DNA from: Seriola aureovittata
Taxonomy: Eukaryota > Chordata > Actinopteri > Carangiformes > Carangidae
DNA length: 64,000 bases
Assembly: GCF_021018895.1 (NCBI RefSeq)
Contig: NC_079384.1
Location: 13,307,640 to 13,371,639, forward strand
Direction: 5' to 3'
Shown here: positions 13,608 to 24,779 of the stretch, piece after piece
Position numbering within the stretch: position 1 is the first letter of the stretch
Layout: each line of letters opens with the position of its first letter
Notes under the pieces: model-generated
Seen by the model: only the letters and a program-made list of their open reading frames with translations
Told to the model about the DNA's origin: nothing
The model's database searches: none
Translations under genes and position numbers: made by a program

Positions 13608-14839
13608 CCCTCTCTGTGGGCCTCCCCCTTCTCCAATTCCTGGATGACCCCCAGCAGCACCTTGATGGTCTCCTGGCTGGAGCTGATGAGATTTTCCATG
13701 GCCTGGAGCTGTGCTTTAACATCCTTGTCCTGATTCATAGGCACTATTTGCTTACAGGCCTCCTGTGTTTGGTCGGGCGGCGCCCCACCAGCCTCCCCAT
13801 CTCTACAGGTTGACAGAGGCTCCTCCATGCCCCGTAGAGGCCGAGCAGATAACTGTCCTGTGTGGCACTGTGCCTGTGTTGTACAGCCTCCACTGGAACG
13901 TGGTAGCGTCTCACTCTGCAGCCCGTTGAGCTGCAGGCCTTTCTTCCGCTTGCTCCGCACAGATGGACTGTCCAGGCACTCCACCTGTGTAAGGGAGTTC
14001 CAGGCGATGGGGCCCGTAACCTTGGAGGCCCTGTCCGGCAGGGTCCGGGACGAGCCCTCTTCCAGATTGAGCAGCTGCCTCTTGGCCGAGCGGTCTGTAA
14101 CGGCCTCCCTGTGTTGTAATCCTGTCCTGGCTTTGGACGGGACACTGCAGAGCTGGTACTCTGCCTGTGCTCCGGCTCCACTTCCCCTCGATGTGTCTGC
14201 AAGGCAGTCTGTGTCTGCAGAGCAACTGAGCAGCAGAGCGTCAGAGCACAGGCCATCAGGTGCAGTGTGCTGCTCCACTGTGGCAATGCACTCATTAGTA
14301 TGGAGCAGAGCCCTGGTCCTCCGGACTCCACTCCCCCCGCAGGCTCCCTCCTCCTCCTCCTCATCTAAACCCTGCTCAGCAGGCTTGGACTGCTTCACCT
14401 CCATGACAAAACCGTTATTCTGACCTTTATAAGTTTCCACGGCCGTTACGTCTTTAAAAGTGTGGCCTTTTTTGCGGTCAAAGGGAAAGGTCTGATAGCG
14501 TTTCTTCAGGTCAGGGGACGTCTGCACGCCTGTGCTCCTTGTCACATTAGGGATGGATCTGCGTGCAGGGACAGTCATGTACTTGCGGTACGCCACTTTG
14601 TATGAGATCGGCTTGCCACCTTTCCCCGCTGCCTGCAACTCTGCCTCCCTTTGCTCGTTCTGTGCCTCGCAGATATCCTTGAAACGCACTTGCAGGGCCT
14701 TGTTTCTCTTCCTCACCTGTCGTCTGGCTTCCAGGGAATACTTCACCTCCAGCGCCAGCGAGGTGGAGGGCAAGGGCGCTGCCTCCGAGTCAGACTCTGA
14801 GTTGGTGAGCATGCATTTGCCACCCTCCTTGCTCACCAT
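13608..14839 (-). CDS. insyn2a: INSYN2A (FAM196A), large N-terminal coding exon, partial
   Basis: This exon encodes the first 410 residues, plus two bases of codon 411, of an inhibitory synaptic factor 2A-like protein. In mammals it is a postsynaptic protein found near gephyrin that supports GABA-ergic inhibition. Recognisable blocks are MVSKEGGKCMLTNSES at the start; KRNKALQVRFKDICEAQNEQ (about 44-63); YRKYMTVPARRSIPNVT (84-100); STGVQTSPDLKKRYQTFPFD (102-121); an acidic run (159-164); a poorly conserved low-complexity middle; and a predicted coiled coil (about 374-404) with MENLISSSQETIKVLLGVIQ, which is nearly identical to the mammalian protein. A good acceptor (CTCCATGCTTCTCAG) ends at 14845, five bases before the ATG, so the 5' leader is on another exon. 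The exon ends at 13608 in GG|GTAAGAC. The TAA that seems to end the frame lies inside this donor and is not the real stop. The conserved C-terminal exon (about 85 residues in human) was not found in the window. The gene is antisense within a DOCK1 intron, as in mammals. Confidence 0.93.
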
Positions 14840-14845
14840 GTTTCC
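14840..14845 (-). other. insyn2a: INSYN2A coding-exon acceptor and short 5' UTR stretch
   Basis: On the - strand the sequence TTTCTCCATGCTTCTCAG runs up to position 14845. It is followed by GAAAC (14844-14840) and then the ATG. This is a good AG acceptor with a pyrimidine tract, showing that the start-codon exon is internal and at least one upstream noncoding exon exists at higher coordinates. Confidence 0.7.
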
Positions 14846-17800
14846 TGAGAAGCATGGAGAAAGATGCGGTGTTAATCATTGGTAATGAATGCTTAGACAA
14901 AGACCCACTCAACAGAACACACATGCTCTCTTAGCTTAGGGGGAAGGGAGGAACTTGAGCAATTATTTAATGAATATTATTAAAAAAGTGCTTTCATCAG
15001 GAACCTGTCATTATGCATGCCAACAGGCAGAGCAAATACACATTTTAAAGGAGCAGATTCTTTTTTTTAAGTTTTAAGTCACTTCCCTGGATAATTAAGT
15101 ATAACAGGAATAATTCAGTTTGGCATTGAATTTATTTGTGTCATGCAAGTCTAAGTTTCAATATGAACAGTATATTTACCCTGGGAAAAAGAATCCTGTT
15201 TATTTCCTTTTTTTATCACATTTTGCTGGGGTGTTTTTATTTTCTTACCAATCCGTTCTGTTTATTTACTGAAAAACTGCAAAGGGTTCCGGTTTTAGCG
15301 TGTCCTAAAAATAATCTCAGCAGATTTCCATGATGCATCTAATCATCATCTCAGTGACACCAATAAGTCCCAATTTCAGCATCATTTTTTATTCATTCAT
15401 CACTGCCAGTTGAAACATCCTTCACCACCAGTTCCTCCTCCTTTTCTCTCGCTTTCTAAGTATGTGTTTTTCATTTTGTATATAAGAGCTTTTGTAGTGG
15501 CTATCAGTTGCTACACATACAATCATACACATTCTTACACACTCAAAACACCTCGTTATACTGAAGACTATGCCTTAGGTCTGCAGTTTATTTCCATGGA
15601 TAGTTAGGTTCAGCATTACTCTTCACTCTCTGACCTTTCCCTCTCAGTTAGTAATTAAGCAAAAATAAGAATTTTGCCTATTTGGGGGCTCATTTGCTGT
15701 CCCTCAGCATATGTGACTACGCCGTCTGTTCATTTGCCATTTTCTAAGATAAATGAAGATGAGAGAAAATGCACGGGGAAAAAAGATGGGGCATGATACC
15801 TGCAAACAGGCAAACTTTTGTCAGAGAACTGTAAAACAACCCCCCTGAGGAGAAACATCCTAAGCAGAGATAATGAATTATCTTTCCCCCAACTACCACA
15901 GGTACGGCAGCAGCATCACGACTCTGCAGTTTGCCTCTGAGGCCTTGACAGAAATATAATTCTCCCGCTGCCTGCTGATTTACAATAAGCGAACACTCCA
16001 CACGCTCATATAGATGCTGAATCAGATAGGACAATTATCCGTCTCAGCTTATCTGCCATGACTGCTCTCTGTCAACAGGGACTGACTTCCTATTTCAAAC
16101 CTGTCTGTTTACTTACCTGGGAGCTATACAATGGACGTTTTGTCTCACTCTCTTCTCAATCACATTATCACCCTGGCACTGGATTATTAAATTGTATCAT
16201 GCTGCGTCTCTGGCTCTGGTAGGACAGAGACAGCCGCCTGTCTTTGTCCATCTGATCTAAGATCTAACATAAGTCTCTTTGCAGACATTAATAACCCATC
16301 TTAAAAGCACAGTATCATTTGTAAATACAGCAATTTTAACTGTTGGCTTAATCGTTCAGCCATTTTTCTGCAAAAGATACCCTGGCAATCTGCCTAGTAA
16401 GGACAAAGTAACATTTTCTTAGCATGAATATATGAATAAAAGATTTAATATTGCCAGTAAAAGCATTCCCAAGATTACGAAATTCTTGTGTACATAGTTG
16501 TGTATGTTCTCCAGAATTGGGAGAGCTGCTCTAACCCCACACTTGCATGAGAAATCAAGACCGTTTTGCTGTGAATAATATCTTTGCTTGTTGCCAGATA
16601 CCAAATATCTCATGGGCGTCGTGACTCTATCTGTAAAGATCCTGTCGTCTTTGAACAGAGTAAGCAGAAGTTTTTAGAAGTTCTTCTTTTTTTTTTCTTC
16701 ACAGAAGAAACTCTTGTCTGAAACTTAAAAAAGCCATTAAAGACAAAGGACTGTCAAACTCTTAACACCGCAGTGTTGCAGAGTGACAGTCCTGCCCCTG
16801 AAAGCGTCCAGTCATTTTCAACTAATGTCGCTGAAAAGACTGTCTGAGAGCAGCACAGTATGCCCATGTAGACAGGTTGGAGACGGCAGCTTTCTGCTGT
16901 GCAGGCAGATATTTGTTTGATTGAATAGACAGGTAAATACCGTTGTGACCAGATGACCAGGGAGTGCAGTGCAATGCAGTTTTTGTGGAAACTGTCTAAA
17001 AGCTCAACTCGGAGGACATTAAGAAAGGTGCTCTTGTATCGGAGCACAGACACTTCTACAACACGGCACAGGAATTAGTTACACATAACACAGTATTCAC
17101 AGAAAAATCTCGATACTTGTTTTTGTCTTGTCCCACCCCTCATTACATGATTAGTGGACAAAATACAACATATAGACAAGTTCTCAAGAAAGAATCAGCC
17201 CCAGCGGGTGCAGTTATGCAAACAGAAAAGACAGGGGAGTTTGAAAAAAAAAAAGGCAGTTATTAGTTATCAGTGGAAACACAAAGGAACTGTGTCACCA
17301 TAAAGATTTCCACCTTGTATTACATGCATATAATAACTAAATGACCCCTGACCTCTTTGCCATTTGGTGGAGTGAGCTGTGAAAGCAGGGGGACGTACAG
17401 TGATGTAAAGTGGATGAATCAGGGCTGCATATAGCACCGTATAATACATTCATTTTCCAATTATTACCCTGACTGTGCAGCGTTTGAAGCATTTCAGTTC
17501 AAGAAAGGCTGATGATTTTTTTTTTTTTTTGTCTTTTTTCCATCTTCTGTCTGACTCTGCGATGTTTGTTCCAAGACTATTATCTATTCACCAGCTTGGC
17601 TGTGGCTCTCGTGGTCCATCACTCTCAGTGTCCTCTCCATGTTTGTTCAAAGGATGACATTTTGAACAAGACATGACCCTCCATCCCTTGCAGTAGGGGC
17701 CCAACTTAAACATTATATTCAATTTGTGCAAAATTATATCTGATTACAATTCAAGATGCCACCCTGTTCCAAAGCATCAGATATCGAGACATGAATGTAG

Positions 17801-19024
17801 TTTGTCAGCACAAACAGCAACTGTGTTTTCTCATTATATTTTAACTCTGACTTCTCCGCACTCAGGCTCCACAATGCATACATTTTTCATGGTATTGTAT
17901 CATGTCCTGATTTAAATTTGATCCCATTTGACATGCCAGCACTGCAGGCTGAATGGTGTGTCCCAGGCTCCACATATCTGATTTGTTACCCATTGGGTTC
18001 AGGCCCGGGCAACCGTAGCAGTACTCGCATCTCAACCTCCGGCTGGAACACCACCCCTGGCCTCTTGCATAAACAGCATGACTCATCACGCAAGGCTGTG
18101 ACAACTGCCCCTTTTTAGGGTGGCCCTGATCCTTTTTTTTTTTTTCAATTCAGGGCAAGTAATTGAAGTGAACTGACCCATTATTTTCTACCCAGTAGGA
18201 CAGACAAAAAACAGACCTCACAAGGTCATGTGCGCATGGCAAAACACATCAGACATGTTCACATCTGACCTTGTTTTAGCAGCACAGCTCACACAGCTGT
18301 CATGCCGGCACTATGGGTTATTATTTGGGTTATTTCTAGGGACGCAAGTGCTTTCTGTCCACGATGAGAATCTGTTGAGCGTGGCTGGTTCTTGGGAAGA
18401 GTTTCCCTGCTAATTCGGCCATCTTTGAAGCCCTCAAGCGCTCGCAAGGACGAGTCCGGGTTACTACAGTAATGTAATTCATTATTCTTTAATGGAAATG
18501 GTCCTTATTCTCAGCACGTGCTCATTTAATGCAACGCACCTTGAATTTAAAAGTGGGGTCCCCATTACTTGCATTATTTTTGAACTGCCTATGACTCAGC
18601 TGTTTTGTGATCGGCAGTTGCCTAATTGAACTTTTGGTTGCCGGGGGTAAAATCTTTAAAGGTGGAAATTTTAGTGTCCTGATCCAACCGGGGATTGAAT
18701 GTTTACCGTAACTTTGAGCCTGACTAATTTTGTTTTATCGCTTCTGCTCCACCGAAGGGAAAATTCATTAATATAACATGCATCACGAAACAGGTGAATT
18801 GATTAAACCCGGGAAATATGGCTATACATGTCAATTAGCGACAACAGCGTAAACAGCCTTTCTTGTTCAAGCGTTTAACAGGGTGTTTCAATGAGCTTTT
18901 CCATTATCCTCTATACTTCTTTTACATTGTTGAAATGTTTTCCCTTAAGTCATGCTCACTGTATGTTATAACTGTTTGACTGACGGCTTAGAATAAATAG
19001 CCTGTCTGGGGCTTTTTGGCCTCT

Positions 19025-19440
19025 TAGTTCGAATTGAGGGAAATCTTAATGCTACAGAATACAGTGTTATTTTAGACTGCAACTTTGTGGCAATGGTTTG
19101 GGGAAGGCCTTTTCCTCTTTCAGCTTGATAATGCCCTGATAACAATGCCCTGTGCACAAATAAAGTTTGGTGTGAACTCGACCGGCCCTGCGCTGAGCCC
19201 TGACCTCAACCCCAATCCGACACCTTTGGGATGAACTGGAACACCGAGCCAGACCTCATCACCCAACACCGGTCACTGACCTCACTAATGCTCTTGTGGT
19301 TGAATGGAAGCAAATCCCTGCAGCCAGGTTCCAACCTATTGTGCAAAGCCTTCCCAGAAAAAAGTGGAGGGGGGTTATAGGAGCAGATTAATGCCCACAG
19401 TTTCGTAATGGGATGTTCAACAATCGCATATGGGAGTAAT
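19025..19440 (+). mobile_element. Tc1/mariner-like transposase relic
   Basis: The + strand matches, with many gaps, the 3' part of a Tc1-like transposase common in fish. Blocks include GGGAAATCTTAATGCTACAG (19037-19056), TTTGGGGAAGGCC, AATGCCCTGTGCACAAA, and CCTGACCTCAACCCCAATCC-ACACCTTTGGGATGAACTGG. The last group corresponds to a PDLNP-HLWDELE motif around the final catalytic Glu of the DDE domain. Then come CTCACTAATGCTCTTGTGG and GAATGGAAGCAAATCCCTGC (a NALV-EWKQIPA-like segment). Frameshifts and deletions interrupt every frame, so it is a dead fossil. Neither terminal inverted repeat is convincing. It ends with GGGATGTTCAACAATCGCAT just before the inverted repeat at 19496. Confidence 0.8.
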
Positions 19441-19495
19441 TTTTGGCTCTAATTTTGGTAATGTGGTGTATGTGCCCTCCAATTTCCCAGCTGTG

Positions 19496-19537
19496 GCACT
19501 CCTGTGATTTCTGCATAATAGAAATCACAGGGAAGTG
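19496..19537. other. Perfect 12-bp inverted repeat with 7-nt loop, extended stem
   Basis: CCTGTGATTTCT (19501-19512) is followed by a 7-base spacer and its exact reverse complement AGAAATCACAGG (19520-19531). Allowing a 2-base bulge (532-533), the stem extends four more pairs (CACT/AGTG). A transcript of either strand could form a stable hairpin. It is too short for a typical pre-miRNA. It lies about 55 bp after the Tc1-like relic. Confidence 0.7.
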
Positions 19538-22500
19538 TTATATAGCCAGCACTGAATTTTCTGATTTAAGACAAAGTTGGCTTCAAGTCTACCTGATCAA
19601 CAGAAAAATATCTGCTTTGCATTCGCTGCAGTTTTACATCATCACAGTTCAGCGTGGTCCCAGATGCTGCTTGAACAAACAAAGTGTGGCAGTATCAACA
19701 TCACAGTCATGGAAGTTCCAAACTCTACTGTAATCCAGCTTTATCTATTTATGTTTGGTTCTCTTCCTTTCTCTCCTGCGTCAGCTTCCGCTCATAATTA
19801 CACGGGGCTTAGTACTGTTTTGAAAAGTCTTTGATCTGTCTCTTAAGCGCACGCTGATTATGCAGTAAAAAGATATGCACGGTCATAGTTTACTTTAGAT
19901 CGTGTTGGTGAGGTCATTTGACAGTGTGGGTTTTTATTTTTTTTATTTTCTGTCTGTCTCTGTGCTGCAGTGCGCGAGTGAGCGAGCTTGGGTGTGATGA
20001 AGAGGGTATATATAGCCGAGTGATTGACTGTACAGGTCAGTGTTGAGGGATAACAGCAGTACAGTGCATTAGTCCGACACCAAACGCAGCAAATCCTTTG
20101 TCAGTTAATGGTAGCTTAGTGCTGTAAGATGGACTGGCACTGGAAATCGCAGGATTTTTAAAGGATTGTCTTTCTAGTAATTGTTGCTCAGTCATCATGG
20201 CCCACTGCTCTGTTGCCAAGCACCATTTTGAAGATTTTGCCCTGAATTATCACGTAGTATTGCAGTAATGGCTAAATAACAGCGGGTACATTATTTGTCG
20301 AGAATGCAGTATGAAATTTCCTAATTGCAAACAGGAGAGGTTAATTTGTTTTACCCGGTCACATTTTAATCCGAGTTACAATCCCTTAATAGCATTGTGA
20401 TTCTATAGCAACCTGTTGAAACACTATAAATTTGTTCAATATATTCTGCATCATTGCGAGTAATGACTATTAACATAAAGTCAGCGTTTGTATTGATGTC
20501 AGACGTCTGATGCTGTGACTGGGATCAATCCAGATTTGCTGTTAATCCACAGCACTCAGAATATCCTTATATGTTAAGTTTCTACCATATGCACCACATT
20601 TATTGAAAAGCCATGTGTGCGTTTTATACTTTTATTGCCCCCAGTTGTGCACTTGATCACATAAAATAGAATGTGCCTGTGAGGGAGAAAGTGCATGGAC
20701 TTAAAACAGACTAACAGCCTCTCATTGAGCCTCCCAACACTTTGAATATGTGCTGTACATGTCATGAGTAATTTTTTTCCACCCCTACTGTGTGTAATAC
20801 TTGGAATTGCTTTCATGAAAAAACACAGTATACTATATGTCAGTCTAAAGATGTTTTCATGGAGAGCATCTTTATCATTGAATTGTAGCCTACGGACAGT
20901 GGAGCCTTATTATTTTTTACTCAATTGGTCCCCACTGGATTGTACTAGTTTTCTTTGTTAGCGCCTTACCCGCAGTACTTAGTTTGCTTCGTGTGCTACA
21001 CCTGCACCCAGGTGGGTTCTTGAGAGCTTGATGAATTCACAGGAAGCCTGTAATCCATACATCAGTGGACCTATCGGCTAGATGTAGATCAGACCTCAGG
21101 AAAGGATGTATGCTGCAGAGGCTGCCTGCTCTAATCAGAATGCATCAGATCACTCTCTCCTTTCCTTTGCTCTTTGTCTTTCTACACAACATTATATCTC
21201 TCTCCTTTCTGATCCTCATTTTTCTTCTCATTCACTTCCCCTTTTTGTTGCTTTCTCTCTCTTTGTGACTTTCTGTCTTCTCCCCCTCTCTCTTTGCCTT
21301 CCAGACACTGTGGTTTCAAAGCTGATGGGTAACTAGAGAACTCCCCTGCTGCTCTCAGATTCCTCCTAGTCATCCCTAGCAAAGAAAAACACATGCACAC
21401 ATGCACACACATGCACACTCACGTGCACACACACATACCCAACTGCACGAGGAAAGGATGGAAAAGAGGAGGAAAAGACTAGAATAAACAGGTGCAAGGT
21501 GAAAGAATGCAGAGTTTCATTGTGCTTGGATGGAGCAGAATTGAATGTGAGCAAAATAGAGAGAGATAGAAATGAATAGGGAAGATGAAGCCATGGAGCC
21601 ATGGGTGTGTGGGGGGGTGGGAGAAATGGCATGGTTGGTAAGATGTATTATTTGTGCAGCTCAGCTAAATCTCATGAAGGCCATATAGTGAAGGTAGAGG
21701 CTTTAGAAAGCCAATTTACAGTGAACAAAAACCCTGTAATTCTATGAATTCCTATTTTTAACTGTTTTGTAAAGACCTTCCTCGCTGTGCAGGACTCTCC
21801 AGACATAATGAGCAGGTCAAGTTCCATTTAGTCTTGAGTTGTACATAAAATCAAGAATACATTTGAGGCTTTTAGCTAGCAATCTCTCCCTGAAAGATTC
21901 GTTGGGTAACAGTTTTAACAGTACCTGTTTAGAGTGATGGTTTGCAGGACAGTCCCCACTCTCCCACAACAACTCAACAAAAACGATGACATTTGTGTTC
22001 ATACTCATTTTTCTCAACACGGCAGAGAGCACAGAGTTAATGGTCTGAATTCACATTATGCCCACCAGCTTGCATGACCGCTCCCCCTGCCCTCTGACCC
22101 CTGCCTGCAGAGATCAATAATCTGTATAACAGAAATTGTCACAATGTTGTTCGCGAGATCCTCAAGCCACAAGTAATTAGTGCTTCAGCGGGTAGTGGAT
22201 GCACGGAAACTTGTTTGAAAACACTTTCATAAATTGTCATTCATGGAACAAAAATGCAAAATGTTTGTTCAAACGTAAAAATATGTCGCTTTATTTTCTT
22301 TTATGTAACTGGAAATTGAATATCTGGTTGTCTCAGGCTCTGGGAAATTGTGTCGGGCATTTCTCTCTCTATTAATTGAAGAAACAATAAATAGATGAAT
22401 TTTTAATGGAAAGAATTGTTCATTCTAGCCCTGAAAGTCATGAAACATAGACTCCACTTTTTCTCTGTACCACAGTCAACTCCCGTCCTCTGTTCTTCTG

Positions 22501-23856
22501 CCTCTGGGCCTGTTGGAACCCCAGCTGACTGGGCCCCTACTGCAGAGCAATGGGGAACACACGCTTTATACACACATACACCAGCGCACACTGGTGACAA
22601 CACCCAGGTGGGATCAGGTGCAAAGCGTCTTCTTCTGTGAGCAACTGACTCAAAACACTTTCTCCTCTTCAAAAAGAGAAAAAACAGACGCATGAGATTC
22701 ACCTCAGCTGCGTGACGTTGTTGCGTCGCTCCCAGGGTAAAAAAAAAAAAAAAAATCTGACTCTTAATGAATAATCCTATTAGCACATGAAAGGTAACAT
22801 CTGGCTTGTTCCAAAAGCAGTCATTCTTTTATAGGAGAGTAATTTGTTTTTTGGATGAATGAGTACCCCTCCCAGTGAGAGAGGCCACGGGGAGGCAACT
22901 GCACACTTTACCACTCGTTTGGAAACCCTGTGCTCTTCCTCGCTCCTTCCCACCCTTGCAGCGTCTGCCACATTTCGCCTGGTTTGTTGAGGCAGGTGTC
23001 ATGCAAAGCAAATAAACATTTTTTTTTTAAAAGTTCCCCAAAAGGCAATTTGTGCAGGGCAACTCTATAACATATCTCCCTGCCAGTACTCTCTGTTGTG
23101 TGCCTGCCATCTTTGTGCGTAAAGCTTTGTTGTTGCTTTGTTCTACCTTCCTTTCCATCCTCACCTCTCAGCAGTGGCGTGCACGCACTTCTTTCTTGTG
23201 TGTGCTTATCTGGCAAAAGAGTCAAGGCTTCCTCTGCCTTCTCTCTGGAGAATTACTGAGTAAAGTCCAGACTGGTACCAGTGAATCCTAAAAATAAAGG
23301 ATTAGCTTTGAAGTGTTGGGCCATCACACCCATCGCTCCTGGACCTGCTGTGCCCAGTTCTCACAGAGGCGGCATGAAGGTTGAAGGGCGACAGTCATCT
23401 TGAGCAGCGTCCTACTTTCCTCCCAACCCAATTATTTTATACAATTGTATTTACATTATTTAACTAAGGCTGTGACGGCAGGTTTGCACTTTTCATGTCA
23501 CTCTTGAGTGTCAGCACATTAAACCCTTCAATTGTAAGAATAAAAGGAAAATTCAATATCCTCTCCTGTCTTACTCTCTCTATTATTTCTCGCAGACAAT
23601 CTCTTTTCCCCTTGCTCTATATCTCTTCCTCTGTCTGTATTTATCTTCATCTGTTTCCATCAGTCCTCTCCTCGGTGTCTGCAGAAAGTGAAATGGAGCA
23701 GAGGGGAGATTGTATCAGAGCGTTGATATGCGATAGGGTTGAAGGGGGGAGACAGAGAGTGATGGCAGGGGGTTTGTGGGGGATGAGTGGGAGTGACGTG
23801 CGTTTTGTGTGGCAACTGAAGGACAGTCGAGATGTGAGGGTTCTGTGCAACTCATG

Positions 23857-23873
23857 CTCTCTCTCTCTCTTCT

Positions 23874-23924
<51 letters not shown>
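23857..23924. repeat. (CT)n followed by (CA)n microsatellite
   Basis: A short CT run (about 23857-23870) is followed by about 50 bp of uninterrupted CA (23875-23924). Open frames through it on both strands are artefacts (poly Thr-His / Cys-Val). Confidence 0.95.
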
Positions 23925-23926
<2 letters not shown>

Positions 23927-24779
23927 CTGTAAGAAGATGGTGAGTTCACCCAGTCCATTAATCTACATTAGTCTTTAGTTAAGGTCCTTCATCAGATGCA
24001 GCCAGCTGTCTGATGCCCAGTTCTCATTACATATTCCTCAGTGCTGCAAGCTACCTGCCTCCATATATGGGACAACAGCTTCATGCAACAATTCTCCACA
24101 ATTCTTTTGGTTCAGGTATCTGTGTTTTTTTTATGTAACGCTCACTCAGCTGCAAAACTGAGAGGAAATGCAGCATCATGCAAGCCCTCGTACGCAAGCA
24201 CAGTTTTAGCAATGTATGCCGAGCCAGTCTGGTTAAATTCGAGTCAAAATCCTCTCCAACGTAGAAAACTGACCTGCCAGATGTAATAAATGTCAGCCAG
24301 CAGGGGTAGTGACTCCATGATATTTACCTGTGATATGAACATTTTCCACATTTAAAGTTTTCAGAACTGACTGAATCGTTTCTTAAACTCAAACATCAGC
24401 ACATTCCACAACCACTGCCTGAAATCTCTCTTAACCACTTCACCCCGGCAGAGGAAACTAAGCATAAAATCAATCTGAGATTTACCTCCTTTCATCTGCC
24501 ACACGTATTTGATATTTGATCAGCCGACTAAAAGGGAAAATCTTCAGTGAAAACATTCCCTGTGGCTTATCCCAGGCTCAGTCCCACAGAGCGAGCAGAT
24601 CCCTCGGATTTCCCCCAACAGAGGTTATTTGAACAGACTTTCCCCTCTTGCAGTTGCAGACTGAGAGGTGAAATAGAGGAGAGGACGAGAGCAGAGAGGA
24701 GCGACTCACCTCAGACTGTGAATTACTGACGTAAAGGATGCGATAGCCTAGATCTCTGGTTGTGCCCATGCATGCCCGT

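Noticed and set aside
13744..14423. Overlapping open frames of about 200 codons on both strands (- 13744-14364, + 13827-14423, - 13911-14225)
   Set aside because: They are out-of-frame shadows of the GC-rich INSYN2A exon; only the 13608-14839 frame matches a conserved protein.
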